Positions 16,290 to 24,045 of a stretch of DNA of 64,000 bases are shown piece after piece. The stretch covers positions 6,138,001 to 6,202,000 of the forward strand of contig NC_013729.1 of NCBI RefSeq assembly GCF_000024345.1, given 5' to 3'. The stretch comes from Kribbella flavida DSM 17836. GTDB lineage: Bacteria; Actinomycetota; Actinomycetes; Propionibacteriales; Kribbellaceae. The position numbers and the translations under genes are program-made. The notes beneath the pieces are model-generated. The model made no database searches. It was given only the letters and a program-made list of their open reading frames with translations, and had not been told where the DNA came from. The stretch's first letter is position 1, and the number at the start of each line of letters is the position of its first letter.

Positions 16290-17111
16290 TCAGGGTTTCC
16301 TGCCGACGCCGCCGGTCATGAAGCGGACGCCGATCGTCGTGGCGTCGGTGATGACCTGGTCAGCGCGCCACAGCGGCAGCGGCACGATGCCCGGCGGCAG
16401 GATCTCGAGGCCGTCGAAGTACGCCGCCAGCTCCGCCGGGGTGCGGACGCGGCCGGTGCCCAACTGCGACAGCAGGACCTGCTCGAGCTTCTCGCTCTCC
16501 CGTGAGTCCGACAGCCGGGTGAAGTTCGTGATGAAGAAGTACGAGCCGGGCGCGACCGCGTCACGCAGCGTCTCGACGATCCCCTTCGGGTCCTCGTCGT
16601 CGGCGAGGTGGTGCAGGATCCCGCACAGCATCACGCAGACCGGCTTGTCGAAGTCGATCAGCGCCAGCACGTCGGGGTGCTGCAGGACCTCGACGGGCTT
16701 GCGCAGGTCGGCGGTGACGACGCGGGTGTTCTCGTTGTCCTCCAGCAGGGCCCGGCCGTGGGCGAGCACGATCGGGTCGATGTCGACGTAGATGACCTTC
16801 GCGTCCGGATTGACCTCCTGGGCCACCTCGTGCGTGTTGCGCGCCGTGGGCAGACCGGATCCCAGGTCGAGGAACTGCGTGATGCCCCGCTCGGCCGCGA
16901 GCAGACGCACCGCCCGGTGCAGGATCGCCCTGTTGTGCTGCGCGATCTCCTTGAGCTCGGGCATCACGTGCAGGCTCGCTTCCGCGACCTGCCGGTCGAT
17001 CTCGAAGTTGTCCTTGCCGTCGAGCATCACGTCGTAGACGCGGGCCGCCGTCGGCATTCCGTGGTTCAGGACGATCTCGGAATCGGCCGGTACTGCGCTT
17101 TCGGGGGACAT
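16290..17111 (-). CDS. SAM-dependent methyltransferase, DUF574 (Methyltransf_19) family
   Basis: A 273-residue protein with the DUF574 hallmarks: NHGMPTAARVYDVMLDGKDNFEIDR near the N-terminus, SAM motif QFLDLGSGLPTARNTHEVAQ near residue 83, and YVDIDPIVLAHG for the ribose-binding acid. This family is greatly expanded in mycelial actinomycetes and its substrates are unknown. ATG at 17111 has GGGAG at seven bases; a TTG two codons upstream is less likely. It lies between the ribosomal-protection GTPase and ABC-F genes on the same strand. Confidence 0.85.
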   Translation of the reverse strand: MSPESAVPADSEIVLNHGMPTAARVYDVMLDGKDNFEIDRQVAEASLHVMPELKEIAQHNRAILHRAVRLLAAERGITQFLDLGSGLPTARNTHEVAQEVNPDAKVIYVDIDPIVLAHGRALLEDNENTRVVTADLRKPVEVLQHPDVLALIDFDKPVCVMLCGILHHLADDEDPKGIVETLRDAVAPGSYFFITNFTRLSDSRESEKLEQVLLSQLGTGRVRTPAELAAYFDGLEILPPGIVPLPLWRADQVITDATTIGVRFMTGGVGRKP

Positions 17112-17243
17112 GCACAACTCCCTTTCCTTGCCCGGGGGAGGGTCGCTGATGATTGTAGTGGCTCGGTGACGACCAGTCGCCGACGATGCGCCGCTGTTCC
17201 AATGTTCTTACCCGGGCCTTACCTGGAGATCGTCGCGCGGCCG

Positions 17244-19169
17244 TCACCCGGCTTGGTGCTGGTTGAGGTGCAGCAGGTACTCCTTCTGGTTGAGGGGGTT
17301 TCCGTCGGTCCGCGGACGGGTGGGCGAGGGCCCGGGAACCGGCCGGAAGCCCTCAAACGTGGTGAGCAGGATGCCTTCGCCGTGGGTGAGACCGGGGAGC
17401 TGGGACTCGAACGCGTGCACGCTCCCGGCCGGGATCTGGCCCGTCAGCTCGGCGTGCTCGGCGTCGATCCGGCTGGTCTCGACGGCGGCCCGGGCTTCGG
17501 CCAGGCGACCGAGGACCGGCGCGACCGCGTCCGGCGGCAGTTCGAGCTCGAAGTGGTGGACCGGCTCGACCACCGTCGTCCCGGCCCGGTCGAGCGCCTC
17601 CATCAGAACCACCGGGACCAGTCGGCGGAAGTCCGCCGCGACGCTGCCCGCCGAGGAGTAGCCGGTGTGCGTCAGGTCGATTTGTACATCGTCCACCTCC
17701 CAGCCGAACAGGCCCTGCCGCAAGGTCTGCCGGGCGGTGTGCTCGATCGCGGTGTGGAACGCTCGCGGCAGCCCGCCCAGTTCGACCTCCAGCCGGTAGT
17801 CGATCCCGGTGCCGACCGGCGCGGGCGAGACCCGGAACCCGATCGTCGCGAGCCACGGGTTGCCCGGTGCCCCCATCTCCCGGTACGCCGTACCGACGCC
17901 GGCCGGGCGTTCCAGGTGGATCGGCCGGGTCTCGTCGAAGGTGACGGCCAGGCCGTACTCGTCGGCGAGCAGGGCGGCGATCACCTCCTTCTGCACTTCG
18001 CCGTACAGGCTGACCGAGATTTCCTCGTCCTGCCGGACCCGGATCAACGGATCCTGCTCGGCGAGCTGCTGCAACGCCTGGTACAGCTTGATCCGGTCGG
18101 CGGCCCGGACAACCGTCTCCAGCGTCGGCGGGGCGAACAACCGGCCGCCCCGCCGGCTCGGGACTCCCAGCTGGTCACCGATCCGGATCTCCTTCAGCCC
18201 GCGCAGCGCGACGATGCTCCCGGCCTCGGCCGCGGCGACCCGCCGGGTCCCACCGCGGGAGAACAGCTCGACCGCGGCCGGCTTCGCCTGGTACGTCGTA
18301 CCGCCGCGGTGCACGTCGACCGGCTGCCGCTCGCGCAGCGTCCCGGCGAAGATCCGGGCGGAGGCGATCTTGTCTCCCGCCGGTCCGCGCTCGACCTTGA
18401 ACACCGAAGCCTGCAAGCGATCGCCGGGCGAGCTGGTTGCTCTGGGCAAGATGGTACGGATGCCCTCGATCAGTTCCGGCACGCCGTCACCGGTCATCGC
18501 GGATCCGAAGTACAGCGGCTGGACCTGAGCGCGGCGAACCTGCTCGGCCAGCTCCCGCCACTGGTCCGCCGCGGTCACCTCGTCGTCCAGGTACCGGGCC
18601 AGGAACTGATCGTTGCGCTCGGCAAGTGTCTCCGAGATCGCCGTCGCACCGGGCGGGAACGGTACGTAGCGAGCACTCCGTCCGCCGAGGTCGCGGACCG
18701 TGCCGAGCGGGATCGCGGCCGGTGTCAGCAGCCGGCGCACGTCGGCGAGCAGCTCGTCGTGCCGGGCCCCCATCCGGTCGATCTTGTTCACGAACAGCAG
18801 GGTCGGGATGTGCAGCCGCTGCAGCGTGCGCATCAGCAGCCGGGTCTGCACCTGGACGCCCTCGACCGCGGAAAGCACCAGGACCGCGCCGTCCAGCACG
18901 GACAGCGCGCGCTCGACCTCGGCGATGAAGTCCGCGTGGCCGGGGGTGTCGATCAGGTTCACGGTCAGGTCGGCCAGTTCGAACGACACCACCGCGGAGC
19001 GGATCGTGATGCCGCGGCGGCGTTCCAGCTCCATCGAGTCGGTCCGGGTGCTGCCGTCGTCGACCCGGCCGACCCGGTCGATGACGCCGGCGGCGTACAG
19101 CAGCCGCTCGGTCAGGCTCGTCTTGCCGGCGTCAACATGCGCCAGGATTCCCATCGTCAGTGTGTTCAC
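17244..19169 (-). CDS. Tet(M)/OtrA-like ribosomal-protection GTPase (EF-G family)
   Basis: A 641-residue translational GTPase, the size of Tet(M) and OtrA (about 640). G motifs are present: AHVDAGKTS (G1), RGITI (G2), DTPGH (G3), NKID (G4). It lacks EF-G's longer G' insertion and has the RPP-type C-terminal half (RTDGNPLNQKEYLLHLNQHQ). Such proteins dislodge tetracycline from the ribosome; in actinomycetes many are intrinsic resistance genes. GTG at 19169 has GAGG upstream. A 32-codon leader ORF overlaps its first 38 bases, suggesting translational or attenuation control. Confidence 0.85.
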   Translation of the reverse strand: MNTLTMGILAHVDAGKTSLTERLLYAAGVIDRVGRVDDGSTRTDSMELERRRGITIRSAVVSFELADLTVNLIDTPGHADFIAEVERALSVLDGAVLVLSAVEGVQVQTRLLMRTLQRLHIPTLLFVNKIDRMGARHDELLADVRRLLTPAAIPLGTVRDLGGRSARYVPFPPGATAISETLAERNDQFLARYLDDEVTAADQWRELAEQVRRAQVQPLYFGSAMTGDGVPELIEGIRTILPRATSSPGDRLQASVFKVERGPAGDKIASARIFAGTLRERQPVDVHRGGTTYQAKPAAVELFSRGGTRRVAAAEAGSIVALRGLKEIRIGDQLGVPSRRGGRLFAPPTLETVVRAADRIKLYQALQQLAEQDPLIRVRQDEEISVSLYGEVQKEVIAALLADEYGLAVTFDETRPIHLERPAGVGTAYREMGAPGNPWLATIGFRVSPAPVGTGIDYRLEVELGGLPRAFHTAIEHTARQTLRQGLFGWEVDDVQIDLTHTGYSSAGSVAADFRRLVPVVLMEALDRAGTTVVEPVHHFELELPPDAVAPVLGRLAEARAAVETSRIDAEHAELTGQIPAGSVHAFESQLPGLTHGEGILLTTFEGFRPVPGPSPTRPRTDGNPLNQKEYLLHLNQHQAG

Positions 19170-19230
19170 AGATCCTCGTGCGGGCGTCGATCCATCGGGG
19201 GAAGACGGGGTGGATCGAGCCTCGGCGCAT
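19132..19230 (-). CDS. Leader peptide ORF overlapping the ribosomal-protection gene
   Basis: A 32-codon ORF starting ATG at 19230, preceded by AAGGAGA at ideal spacing, stronger than the signal of the main gene. It encodes MRRGSIHPVFPRWIDARTRI followed by CEHTDDGNPGAC and runs 38 bases past the main GTG in another frame. Leader ORFs before drug-inducible ribosome-protection genes often act as sensors of stalled ribosomes. Reality of translation is inferred from the ribosome-binding site and the overlap only. Confidence 0.5.
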   Translation of the reverse strand: MRRGSIHPVFPRWIDARTRICEHTDDGNPGAC

Positions 19231-19260
19231 CGGGATCTCCTTGTCTGCGCGACCGCGCTT

Positions 19261-19270
19261 CAAACGTTTG
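19261..19270. promoter_or_regulatory. Perfect 10-bp palindrome CAAACGTTTG
   Basis: CAAACGTTTG lies 30 bases upstream of the leader ORF in the divergent region between the GTPase and ATP-grasp genes. It has the look of a LacI-type half-site pair but is short enough to arise by chance. Confidence 0.25.
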
Positions 19271-19442
19271 CTGATGGTAGCTGCGGCCGCGGCGGCCCGC
19301 AGCTGCTTTTCCGCGACCTTCGGCAACCCCTTCCCGACCCCTCGCCCCGACAAGTAACCTGCCGCCCACACGGCGCCCAGGTCTTGTTTGAAAACTTCGC
19401 GGAACAAGGGTTCTCGGGCGCGGTGGACACCAAGGAGCTCCG

Positions 19443-20765
19443 ATGTCACTGACGGACGACTATCTCGCCGCCGCCGCCGATCGCGGCCCGAAGGCCAGCG
19501 CGATCCTCGCAGCCGCCGCCCCCGAACTCGACGCCACCACCTACTTCGGCCGCTGCCTGAGCCGGCCGGTCTTTCTCGAGGCCGACGTCTACCGGCAGCT
19601 GGCCGCCGACCTGGACCTGCTGCACTCGGCCCTGACCAGACTGCCCGAGCGGGTCTTCGGCGGCGACCTCGCCGAGTTCGCCCGGACCGTCGGCATGGCC
19701 GAGACCCAGGTCCAGGCGATCTGCCGAGGCCGCGGCCCGGCCCCGAGCCGAATGGGCCGCGCGGACATGTACCGCGACGCGCAGGGATTCCACCTGCTGG
19801 AGATGAACATGGGCAGCACCGTCGGCGGCGTGGACAACACGGTGCTGAACGCCGCGATGCTGCAGCACCCGTTCATCGCCGAGTTCGTGGACGCCAACGG
19901 CCTCACTTACCGCGACACGATGACCGAGGTCGCCCGCACCATCCTGACCGAGGCGAAGGTCCCGAGCGGCGTCCGGCCGGTGATGGCGATCGCCGACTTC
20001 CCCGACAGCTACCCCGAGCTGGAGCGCATCCTGCACAAGAGCGCCGCCATGCTGGCCCCGCTCGGCATCGACGCGCTGCCCTGCCCGGTGGACGCGCTGG
20101 AGTACCGCGACGAGCGGATCTGGCTGGGCGACCGCCAGATCGACGTGGTGTTCCGGCTGTTCATGATCGAAGACGTGCTGAAGCCGGGCGCGGTCGAGCT
20201 GCTGGAGCCGGTGCTGCAGGCCGCCGAGCGCGGGCACGTCGCGATCTTCACCCCGCTGGACGCCGAACTGTACGGCAGCAAGGGCGCGCTCGCGCTGCTG
20301 TCCGACGAGGCGTACCGCGACCGCTACCCGGCCGACGAGTTGGCCGCGCTGGACCGGATCCTGCCCTGGACCCGGATGGTACGCAGCGGCCCGGTCACCG
20401 TGGACGGCGAGCGGATCGACCTGGAGCAGTACGCCCTGGCGAACCGCGAGGAGTTGGTGCTCAAGCCGACCGCGCTGCACGGCGGGGACGGCGTACTGCT
20501 GGGCTGGCAGACCGAGCCGGACGTCTGGGCCGCCAAGCTCTCCGAGGCGATGGACAACCCGTGGGTGCTGCAGCGCCGGATCCGCCCGGTGCCGGAGGTC
20601 TTCCCGACCGACGACGGCACCGAGGAGTGGCTGCTGAGCTGGGGCGCCATCCTGGTCTCCGACGGCCTCGGCGGCTTCCTGGTCCGCGGCTCCCAGCAGC
20701 TCGACGGCGACGTGGTCAACATGTCCACCGGCGCCACCGCCACCTGCTGCTTCCACCAACCCTGA
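19443..20765 (+). CDS. ATP-grasp-like protein, circularly permuted / glutathionylspermidine-synthase-like
   Basis: A 440-residue soluble protein. It has FHLLEMNMGSTVGGVDNTVLN near residue 118, VVFRLFMIEDVL near 235, and in the last third ELVLKPTALHGGDGVLLG (Lys and Gly-rich loop as in ATP-grasp ATP-binding strands). This order, with the apparent acceptor part first and the Lys/Gly loop late, fits circularly permuted ATP-grasp ligases that form amide bonds. AAGGAG precedes the ATG. It stands alone, divergent from the GTPase, and ends at a strong terminator, so context does not name the substrate. Confidence 0.6.
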   Translation: MSLTDDYLAAAADRGPKASAILAAAAPELDATTYFGRCLSRPVFLEADVYRQLAADLDLLHSALTRLPERVFGGDLAEFARTVGMAETQVQAICRGRGPAPSRMGRADMYRDAQGFHLLEMNMGSTVGGVDNTVLNAAMLQHPFIAEFVDANGLTYRDTMTEVARTILTEAKVPSGVRPVMAIADFPDSYPELERILHKSAAMLAPLGIDALPCPVDALEYRDERIWLGDRQIDVVFRLFMIEDVLKPGAVELLEPVLQAAERGHVAIFTPLDAELYGSKGALALLSDEAYRDRYPADELAALDRILPWTRMVRSGPVTVDGERIDLEQYALANREELVLKPTALHGGDGVLLGWQTEPDVWAAKLSEAMDNPWVLQRRIRPVPEVFPTDDGTEEWLLSWGAILVSDGLGGFLVRGSQQLDGDVVNMSTGATATCCFHQP

Positions 20766-20769
20766 CCGG

Positions 20770-20803
20770 GACCGGCCCGGTGACCGCTGTCACCGGGCCG
20801 GTC
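20770..20803 (+). terminator. Strong intrinsic terminator-like hairpin
   Basis: A perfect 15-bp stem (GACCGGCCCGGTGAC with its complement) and a CGCT tetraloop start five bases after the ATP-grasp stop codon. It separates that gene from the ECF sigma promoter 45 bases downstream. Confidence 0.75.
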
Positions 20804-20847
20804 GCCCGCCAGGCGGCGAACCCGTCGTTGGAAAAAGTTCGGCACCG

Positions 20848-20878
20848 ACCAGAACCATTCCGGCAGCAGTGGCGTTCT
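20848..20878 (+). promoter_or_regulatory. ECF-type promoter of the sigma factor operon
   Basis: ACCAGAACC at 20848-20856, a 16-base spacer, and CGTTCT at 20873-20878 form a bipartite ECF promoter (AAC in -35, CGT in -10). The same 9-mer with the same 16-base spacer and CGTTCC occurs at 22230-22260, so the sigma factor most likely transcribes its own gene. Confidence 0.7.
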
Positions 20879-20908
20879 GGTACGTAGGTGGCCGAAAGGA
20901 ACAGACGT

Positions 20909-21439
20909 ATGGGAGCCGTGAGCCGGGACGAGGACTTCTCTGCCTTCGTCCAGGCCAGTTCCGGCCGGCTGCTGCGGTACGCCCGGCTGCTGTGCGGTGA
21001 TGCCGCGCAGGCCGAGGACTTGGTGCAGGCCGCGCTGGAAAAGGCCTACCCGCGGTGGGACCGGATCCGCGACGGTGAGCCCTACGCGTACGTCCGCCAG
21101 GTCGTGGTCAACCATCATCTGTCGTGGCTGCGGCGCCGGCCCTGGCGGGAGCGGTCGGCCGGCGACGCCGCGGACCTCGACCACAGCTCGCCGGCCCGGT
21201 TCGCCGACCCGATCGACGGACTGGTCACCGGGATGGTCATCTCGACGGCGCTGGACGTGCTGACCCGGCGCGAGCGAAGCGTCATCGTGCTGCGGTATCT
21301 CGAGGACCTGACGGAGAAGCAGACCGCCGAAGAGCTCGGGCTGGCGGTCGGCACGGTGAAGAGCGTGACGTTCCGGGCCTTGCGCAAGCTGCGGGTCTCG
21401 GCGCCACTCGGTGAGAGCTACGTCGGAGAGTCCACATGA
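20909..21439 (+). CDS. ECF RNA polymerase sigma factor, SigE-like family
   Basis: A 176-residue sigma-70 family ECF factor: sigma-2 region from FSAFVQASSGRLLRYARLLC through AEDLVQAALEKAYPRWDRI, and sigma-4 region LTRRERSVIVLRYLEDLTEKQ then AEELGLAVGTVKSVTFRALR. ATG at 20909 is preferred over the GTG at 20888 because AAAGGA lies eight bases before it. The next gene starts in its stop codon (ATGA) and encodes a one-helix membrane protein, the usual anti-sigma arrangement. An ECF promoter lies directly upstream. Confidence 0.9.
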   Translation: MGAVSRDEDFSAFVQASSGRLLRYARLLCGDAAQAEDLVQAALEKAYPRWDRIRDGEPYAYVRQVVVNHHLSWLRRRPWRERSAGDAADLDHSSPARFADPIDGLVTGMVISTALDVLTRRERSVIVLRYLEDLTEKQTAEELGLAVGTVKSVTFRALRKLRVSAPLGESYVGEST

Positions 21440-22218
21440 GAGCTGAAGACCTGGCCGAGGCCCTGCAGGCCGAACCGATCGGCGATCCGCTCGATCCGGC
21501 CACAGTGATCGCGGGCTACCGGCGGCGGAGACGACGCAACCTCGCCGTCGCCGCTTCGACCGCCCTGGTCCTGGTGGTGCTGGGCGGCGGTGCCCAGCTG
21601 CTCGGCGGAGGCGCACCGAGCCCTCTGCCACCGGCAGCCCCGCCCAGTTCCGTGCCGACGGTCGCGCGGGCGCCGGGCGCCGCCGAGGCGGAACGGGCCT
21701 GCCGGGCCGAGGTCGCCGCCACCGCGAACCGCGCCCGTCGACCACCGAAGCCGAGCACGACGGCGCGGGTGGTGGCCGAGCAACGCGTCAACGCGACCGG
21801 GGGCCACCTCCTGGTGCTTGCCGACGACACCTCCTGGGTCGGGTGTGACACCGCGGCCGACGGCGGCAAAGCCGTGATCACCTCCGCCACCGACAACAAC
21901 GCAGCGGTCGACGCAGGCACCTTCGCAGCGGCGTACAACGTGCTGAAGGTGAGCGGGACGCTGCGCTCCTACCGCTGGGCGGCCGGCGTTCTGCCTCCTG
22001 GAGTGGCAAAAGTTCGTTACACCTTCTGGGACGGCAGCCGGAGCGTGTCGCAGGCCAGGGATGGCTACTGGATCATGCAGCACGTGTCCGACGCGCCGGC
22101 GAGCGGAAACGACGTCACGCGTCCGATCCGGGTCGATCTGCTCGACGGCGGTGGCACTGTCACGAAGACCTACCAGGTCGACCCCACCGACTGCCCGCTG
22201 ACGACTCGCGGTTGCTGA
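21436..22218 (+). CDS. Single-pass membrane protein, candidate anti-sigma factor
   Basis: A 260-residue protein with a short cytoplasmic head (residues 1-34, ending YRRRRRRN), one membrane helix (about 36-58) and a Pro-rich then globular extracytoplasmic part. Coupled to the ECF gene by ATGA overlap. The cytosolic head is shorter than in typical zinc-type anti-sigma proteins and has no HxxxCxxC motif, so it would be a non-ZAS type. Residues 175-250 resemble the C-terminal part of the secreted protein encoded next (YTFWDGSRS versus YTHGSKAWY, then VDLLDGGGTV versus VFAYDRSGKL). Confidence 0.65.
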   Translation: MRAEDLAEALQAEPIGDPLDPATVIAGYRRRRRRNLAVAASTALVLVVLGGGAQLLGGGAPSPLPPAAPPSSVPTVARAPGAAEAERACRAEVAATANRARRPPKPSTTARVVAEQRVNATGGHLLVLADDTSWVGCDTAADGGKAVITSATDNNAAVDAGTFAAAYNVLKVSGTLRSYRWAAGVLPPGVAKVRYTFWDGSRSVSQARDGYWIMQHVSDAPASGNDVTRPIRVDLLDGGGTVTKTYQVDPTDCPLTTRGC

Positions 22219-22229
22219 ACCTGCGGACG

Positions 22230-22260
22230 ACCAGAACCTTCTCGCCGCGGATCGCGTTCC
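22230..22260 (+). promoter_or_regulatory. ECF-type promoter of the secreted-protein gene
   Basis: ACCAGAACC at 22230-22238, 16-base spacer, CGTTCC at 22255-22260, 35 bases before the ATG at 22295. It is near identical to the promoter ahead of the sigma gene, so both genes should belong to the same small regulon. Confidence 0.7.
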
Positions 22261-22294
22261 TAGAGCGTCTTGCCACAACGAGAGGAAATGCCTG

Positions 22295-22999
22295 ATGTTC
22301 ACCGACCACCGAGGACCGCGAACCGGTTCCACCCGCTTGCTGATCGGCCTGGCCGTGGCCGCGATCTCCGCCACGGGGATCGCCGTCGCCGCGACTGCCC
22401 AGGCCGAGACCGCTGCGCCGGCCTCGAAGCCGGTCATCCGTCCGGTCGCCGCCGCGGCGACCTCAGCCACGGCCACGGCGGCCAACTTCCAGAACAGCCC
22501 GCGAGCACCGAAGCCCCTCGGTGCCTCCGGGCGGGCGGCACTGGGAGGCGGCTACTCGTTCCAGGTCGAGAACGACCAGTGGGCGGTCGTCGGGCGATCG
22601 AACGACGTCGTCTGGGATCGACTCACCGGTCCGGGTTCGCGGTACTCGTCGCTGGAGGTGAAGGTCTCGCCCGGTGGCCCGGTGCTGAACGCGATGTTCG
22701 CCCGCGCCGACGTGCACACGGTCGTCTACACCCACGGCTCCAAGGCCTGGTACGCCGCGGTGCACACCGTGCCTGGGGGCTGGGTCCAGGCTTCGGCGAA
22801 GCTGGCGGGGGTCAGCTACCGCGGCGAGGTCGCCGGTCCGCCGAAGACCGGTGACTTCGGCTTTGCCGTGTTCGCCTACGACCGCAGCGGCAAGCTGCTG
22901 GACCAGTTTCCCAAGAACCTCAAGGACCCGCTCAACGGCAAGCCGGGCCTGCCCAGGTCCTCCAACGGCTTCACGGTGCGGACGACAACGCTGCGCTGA
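22295..22999 (+). CDS. Secreted protein of the ECF regulon, function unknown
   Basis: A 234-residue protein with a Sec signal peptide (RLLIGLAVAAISATGIAVAA, cleavage expected after AQA at residue 37), an Ala/Thr-rich linker and a globular beta-rich domain from about residue 85. GAGGAA precedes the ATG at 22295. It has its own ECF promoter, and its domain resembles the outer domain of the adjacent membrane protein. It could therefore be the effector or a signal-modulating decoy of the sigma system. I do not recognise a characterised family. Confidence 0.65.
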   Translation: MFTDHRGPRTGSTRLLIGLAVAAISATGIAVAATAQAETAAPASKPVIRPVAAAATSATATAANFQNSPRAPKPLGASGRAALGGGYSFQVENDQWAVVGRSNDVVWDRLTGPGSRYSSLEVKVSPGGPVLNAMFARADVHTVVYTHGSKAWYAAVHTVPGGWVQASAKLAGVSYRGEVAGPPKTGDFGFAVFAYDRSGKLLDQFPKNLKDPLNGKPGLPRSSNGFTVRTTTLR

Positions 23000-23020
23000 C
23001 CGGCACGCGGGCCGGTCAGC
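22995..23020. terminator. Bidirectional terminator-like hairpin
   Basis: GCTGACCGGC and GCCGGTCAGC form a perfect 10-bp stem with a 6-base loop. It overlaps the stop codon of the secreted-protein gene and lies 35 bases from the stop of the convergent ispE. Confidence 0.6.
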
Positions 23021-23054
23021 GCCCGCAGCCGGGCGCGGACGCGGACGCAATCCC

Positions 23055-23990
23055 CTACCTGTTGACGTTGGCCGGGAGGATGCGCGCGCCCGGGACCGGG
23101 CCTTCGGCCTGGCGGACCATGCGGCACAGGCCGGACTCGGCGAGTTCGACGGCGAGGTCGACCGCGCGGCGGCTGTCGGCGGCCAGGAACAGGCAGGTCG
23201 GGCCGGAGCCGGAGATCATCGCGGCCAGGGCGCCCTGGTCCAGGCCGAACTGCAGGGTGTCGCCGAGCTCGGGCCGCAGCGACAGGGCGGCCGCCTGCAG
23301 GTCATTGCTGATGGCAACCGCCAGCGCGGCGGAGCGGCCGGAGAGCAGGGCGGCGAGCAGCTCGGGGCGAACCTCCGGCGGCTCGACCCGGCGCAGCGGG
23401 CGGATCCGGTCGAGCTCGGCGTAGACCTCGGGCGTCGACAGGCCGCCGTCGGCGATCGCGAAGACCCAGTGGAACGTGCCGCGCGACATCACCTCGGTGA
23501 CGTGCTCGCCGCGTCCCTGGCCCAGCGCGGTGTGCCCGACCAAGCAGAACGGCACGTCGCTGCCCAGTTCCGCCGCGAGGTGCTGGAGCTCGGACTGCGT
23601 CAGCTGCAGGCCCCACAGCCGGTTGCAGGCGACCAGGGTGGCCGCGGCGTCGGTGGATCCACCGGCCATGCCCCCGGCGACCGGGATGGTCTTGCGAATG
23701 CTCAGGTCGACGCCTTCCTCGACGTCGTACTCCGCCTGCAGCAGCCGGGCCGCGCGGACCGCCAGGTTCGAGTCGTCGGTCGGGACGTTCACGGCGAAGT
23801 CGCCGACCACCTCGACGGTGACCTCGGCGTCGTCCCGCACGGTCGCGGTGACGTCGTCGTACAGCGCGACGGCCTGGTACACCGTCGCGAGCGGGTGGAA
23901 GCCGTCCGGGCGCGGCGGACCGACGGACAGACCGAGATTGATCTTGGCCGGCGACCGGACCGTGACCTGGGCTGAAGGTGGCACGGGCAC
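23055..23990 (-). CDS. ispE: 4-diphosphocytidyl-2-C-methyl-D-erythritol kinase
   Basis: Phosphorylates CDP-ME in the MEP isoprenoid pathway. The 311-residue GHMP kinase shows VRSPAKINLGLSV at the N-terminus (catalytic Lys in PAKINL) and the ATP loop PVAGGMAGGSTDAAATL near residue 108. GTG start at 23990, with a second GTG two codons in. It is followed upstream by rsmA on the same strand, the rsmA-ispE order conserved in actinobacteria (Rv1010-Rv1011). Confidence 0.94.
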   Translation of the reverse strand: MPVPPSAQVTVRSPAKINLGLSVGPPRPDGFHPLATVYQAVALYDDVTATVRDDAEVTVEVVGDFAVNVPTDDSNLAVRAARLLQAEYDVEEGVDLSIRKTIPVAGGMAGGSTDAAATLVACNRLWGLQLTQSELQHLAAELGSDVPFCLVGHTALGQGRGEHVTEVMSRGTFHWVFAIADGGLSTPEVYAELDRIRPLRRVEPPEVRPELLAALLSGRSAALAVAISNDLQAAALSLRPELGDTLQFGLDQGALAAMISGSGPTCLFLAADSRRAVDLAVELAESGLCRMVRQAEGPVPGARILPANVNR

Positions 23991-24045
23991 AGGCTAGGGC
24001 ATCGGTTGGCGTGCCGCAGCGCAGGCGAGCCTCGGCGGCGAGCGG

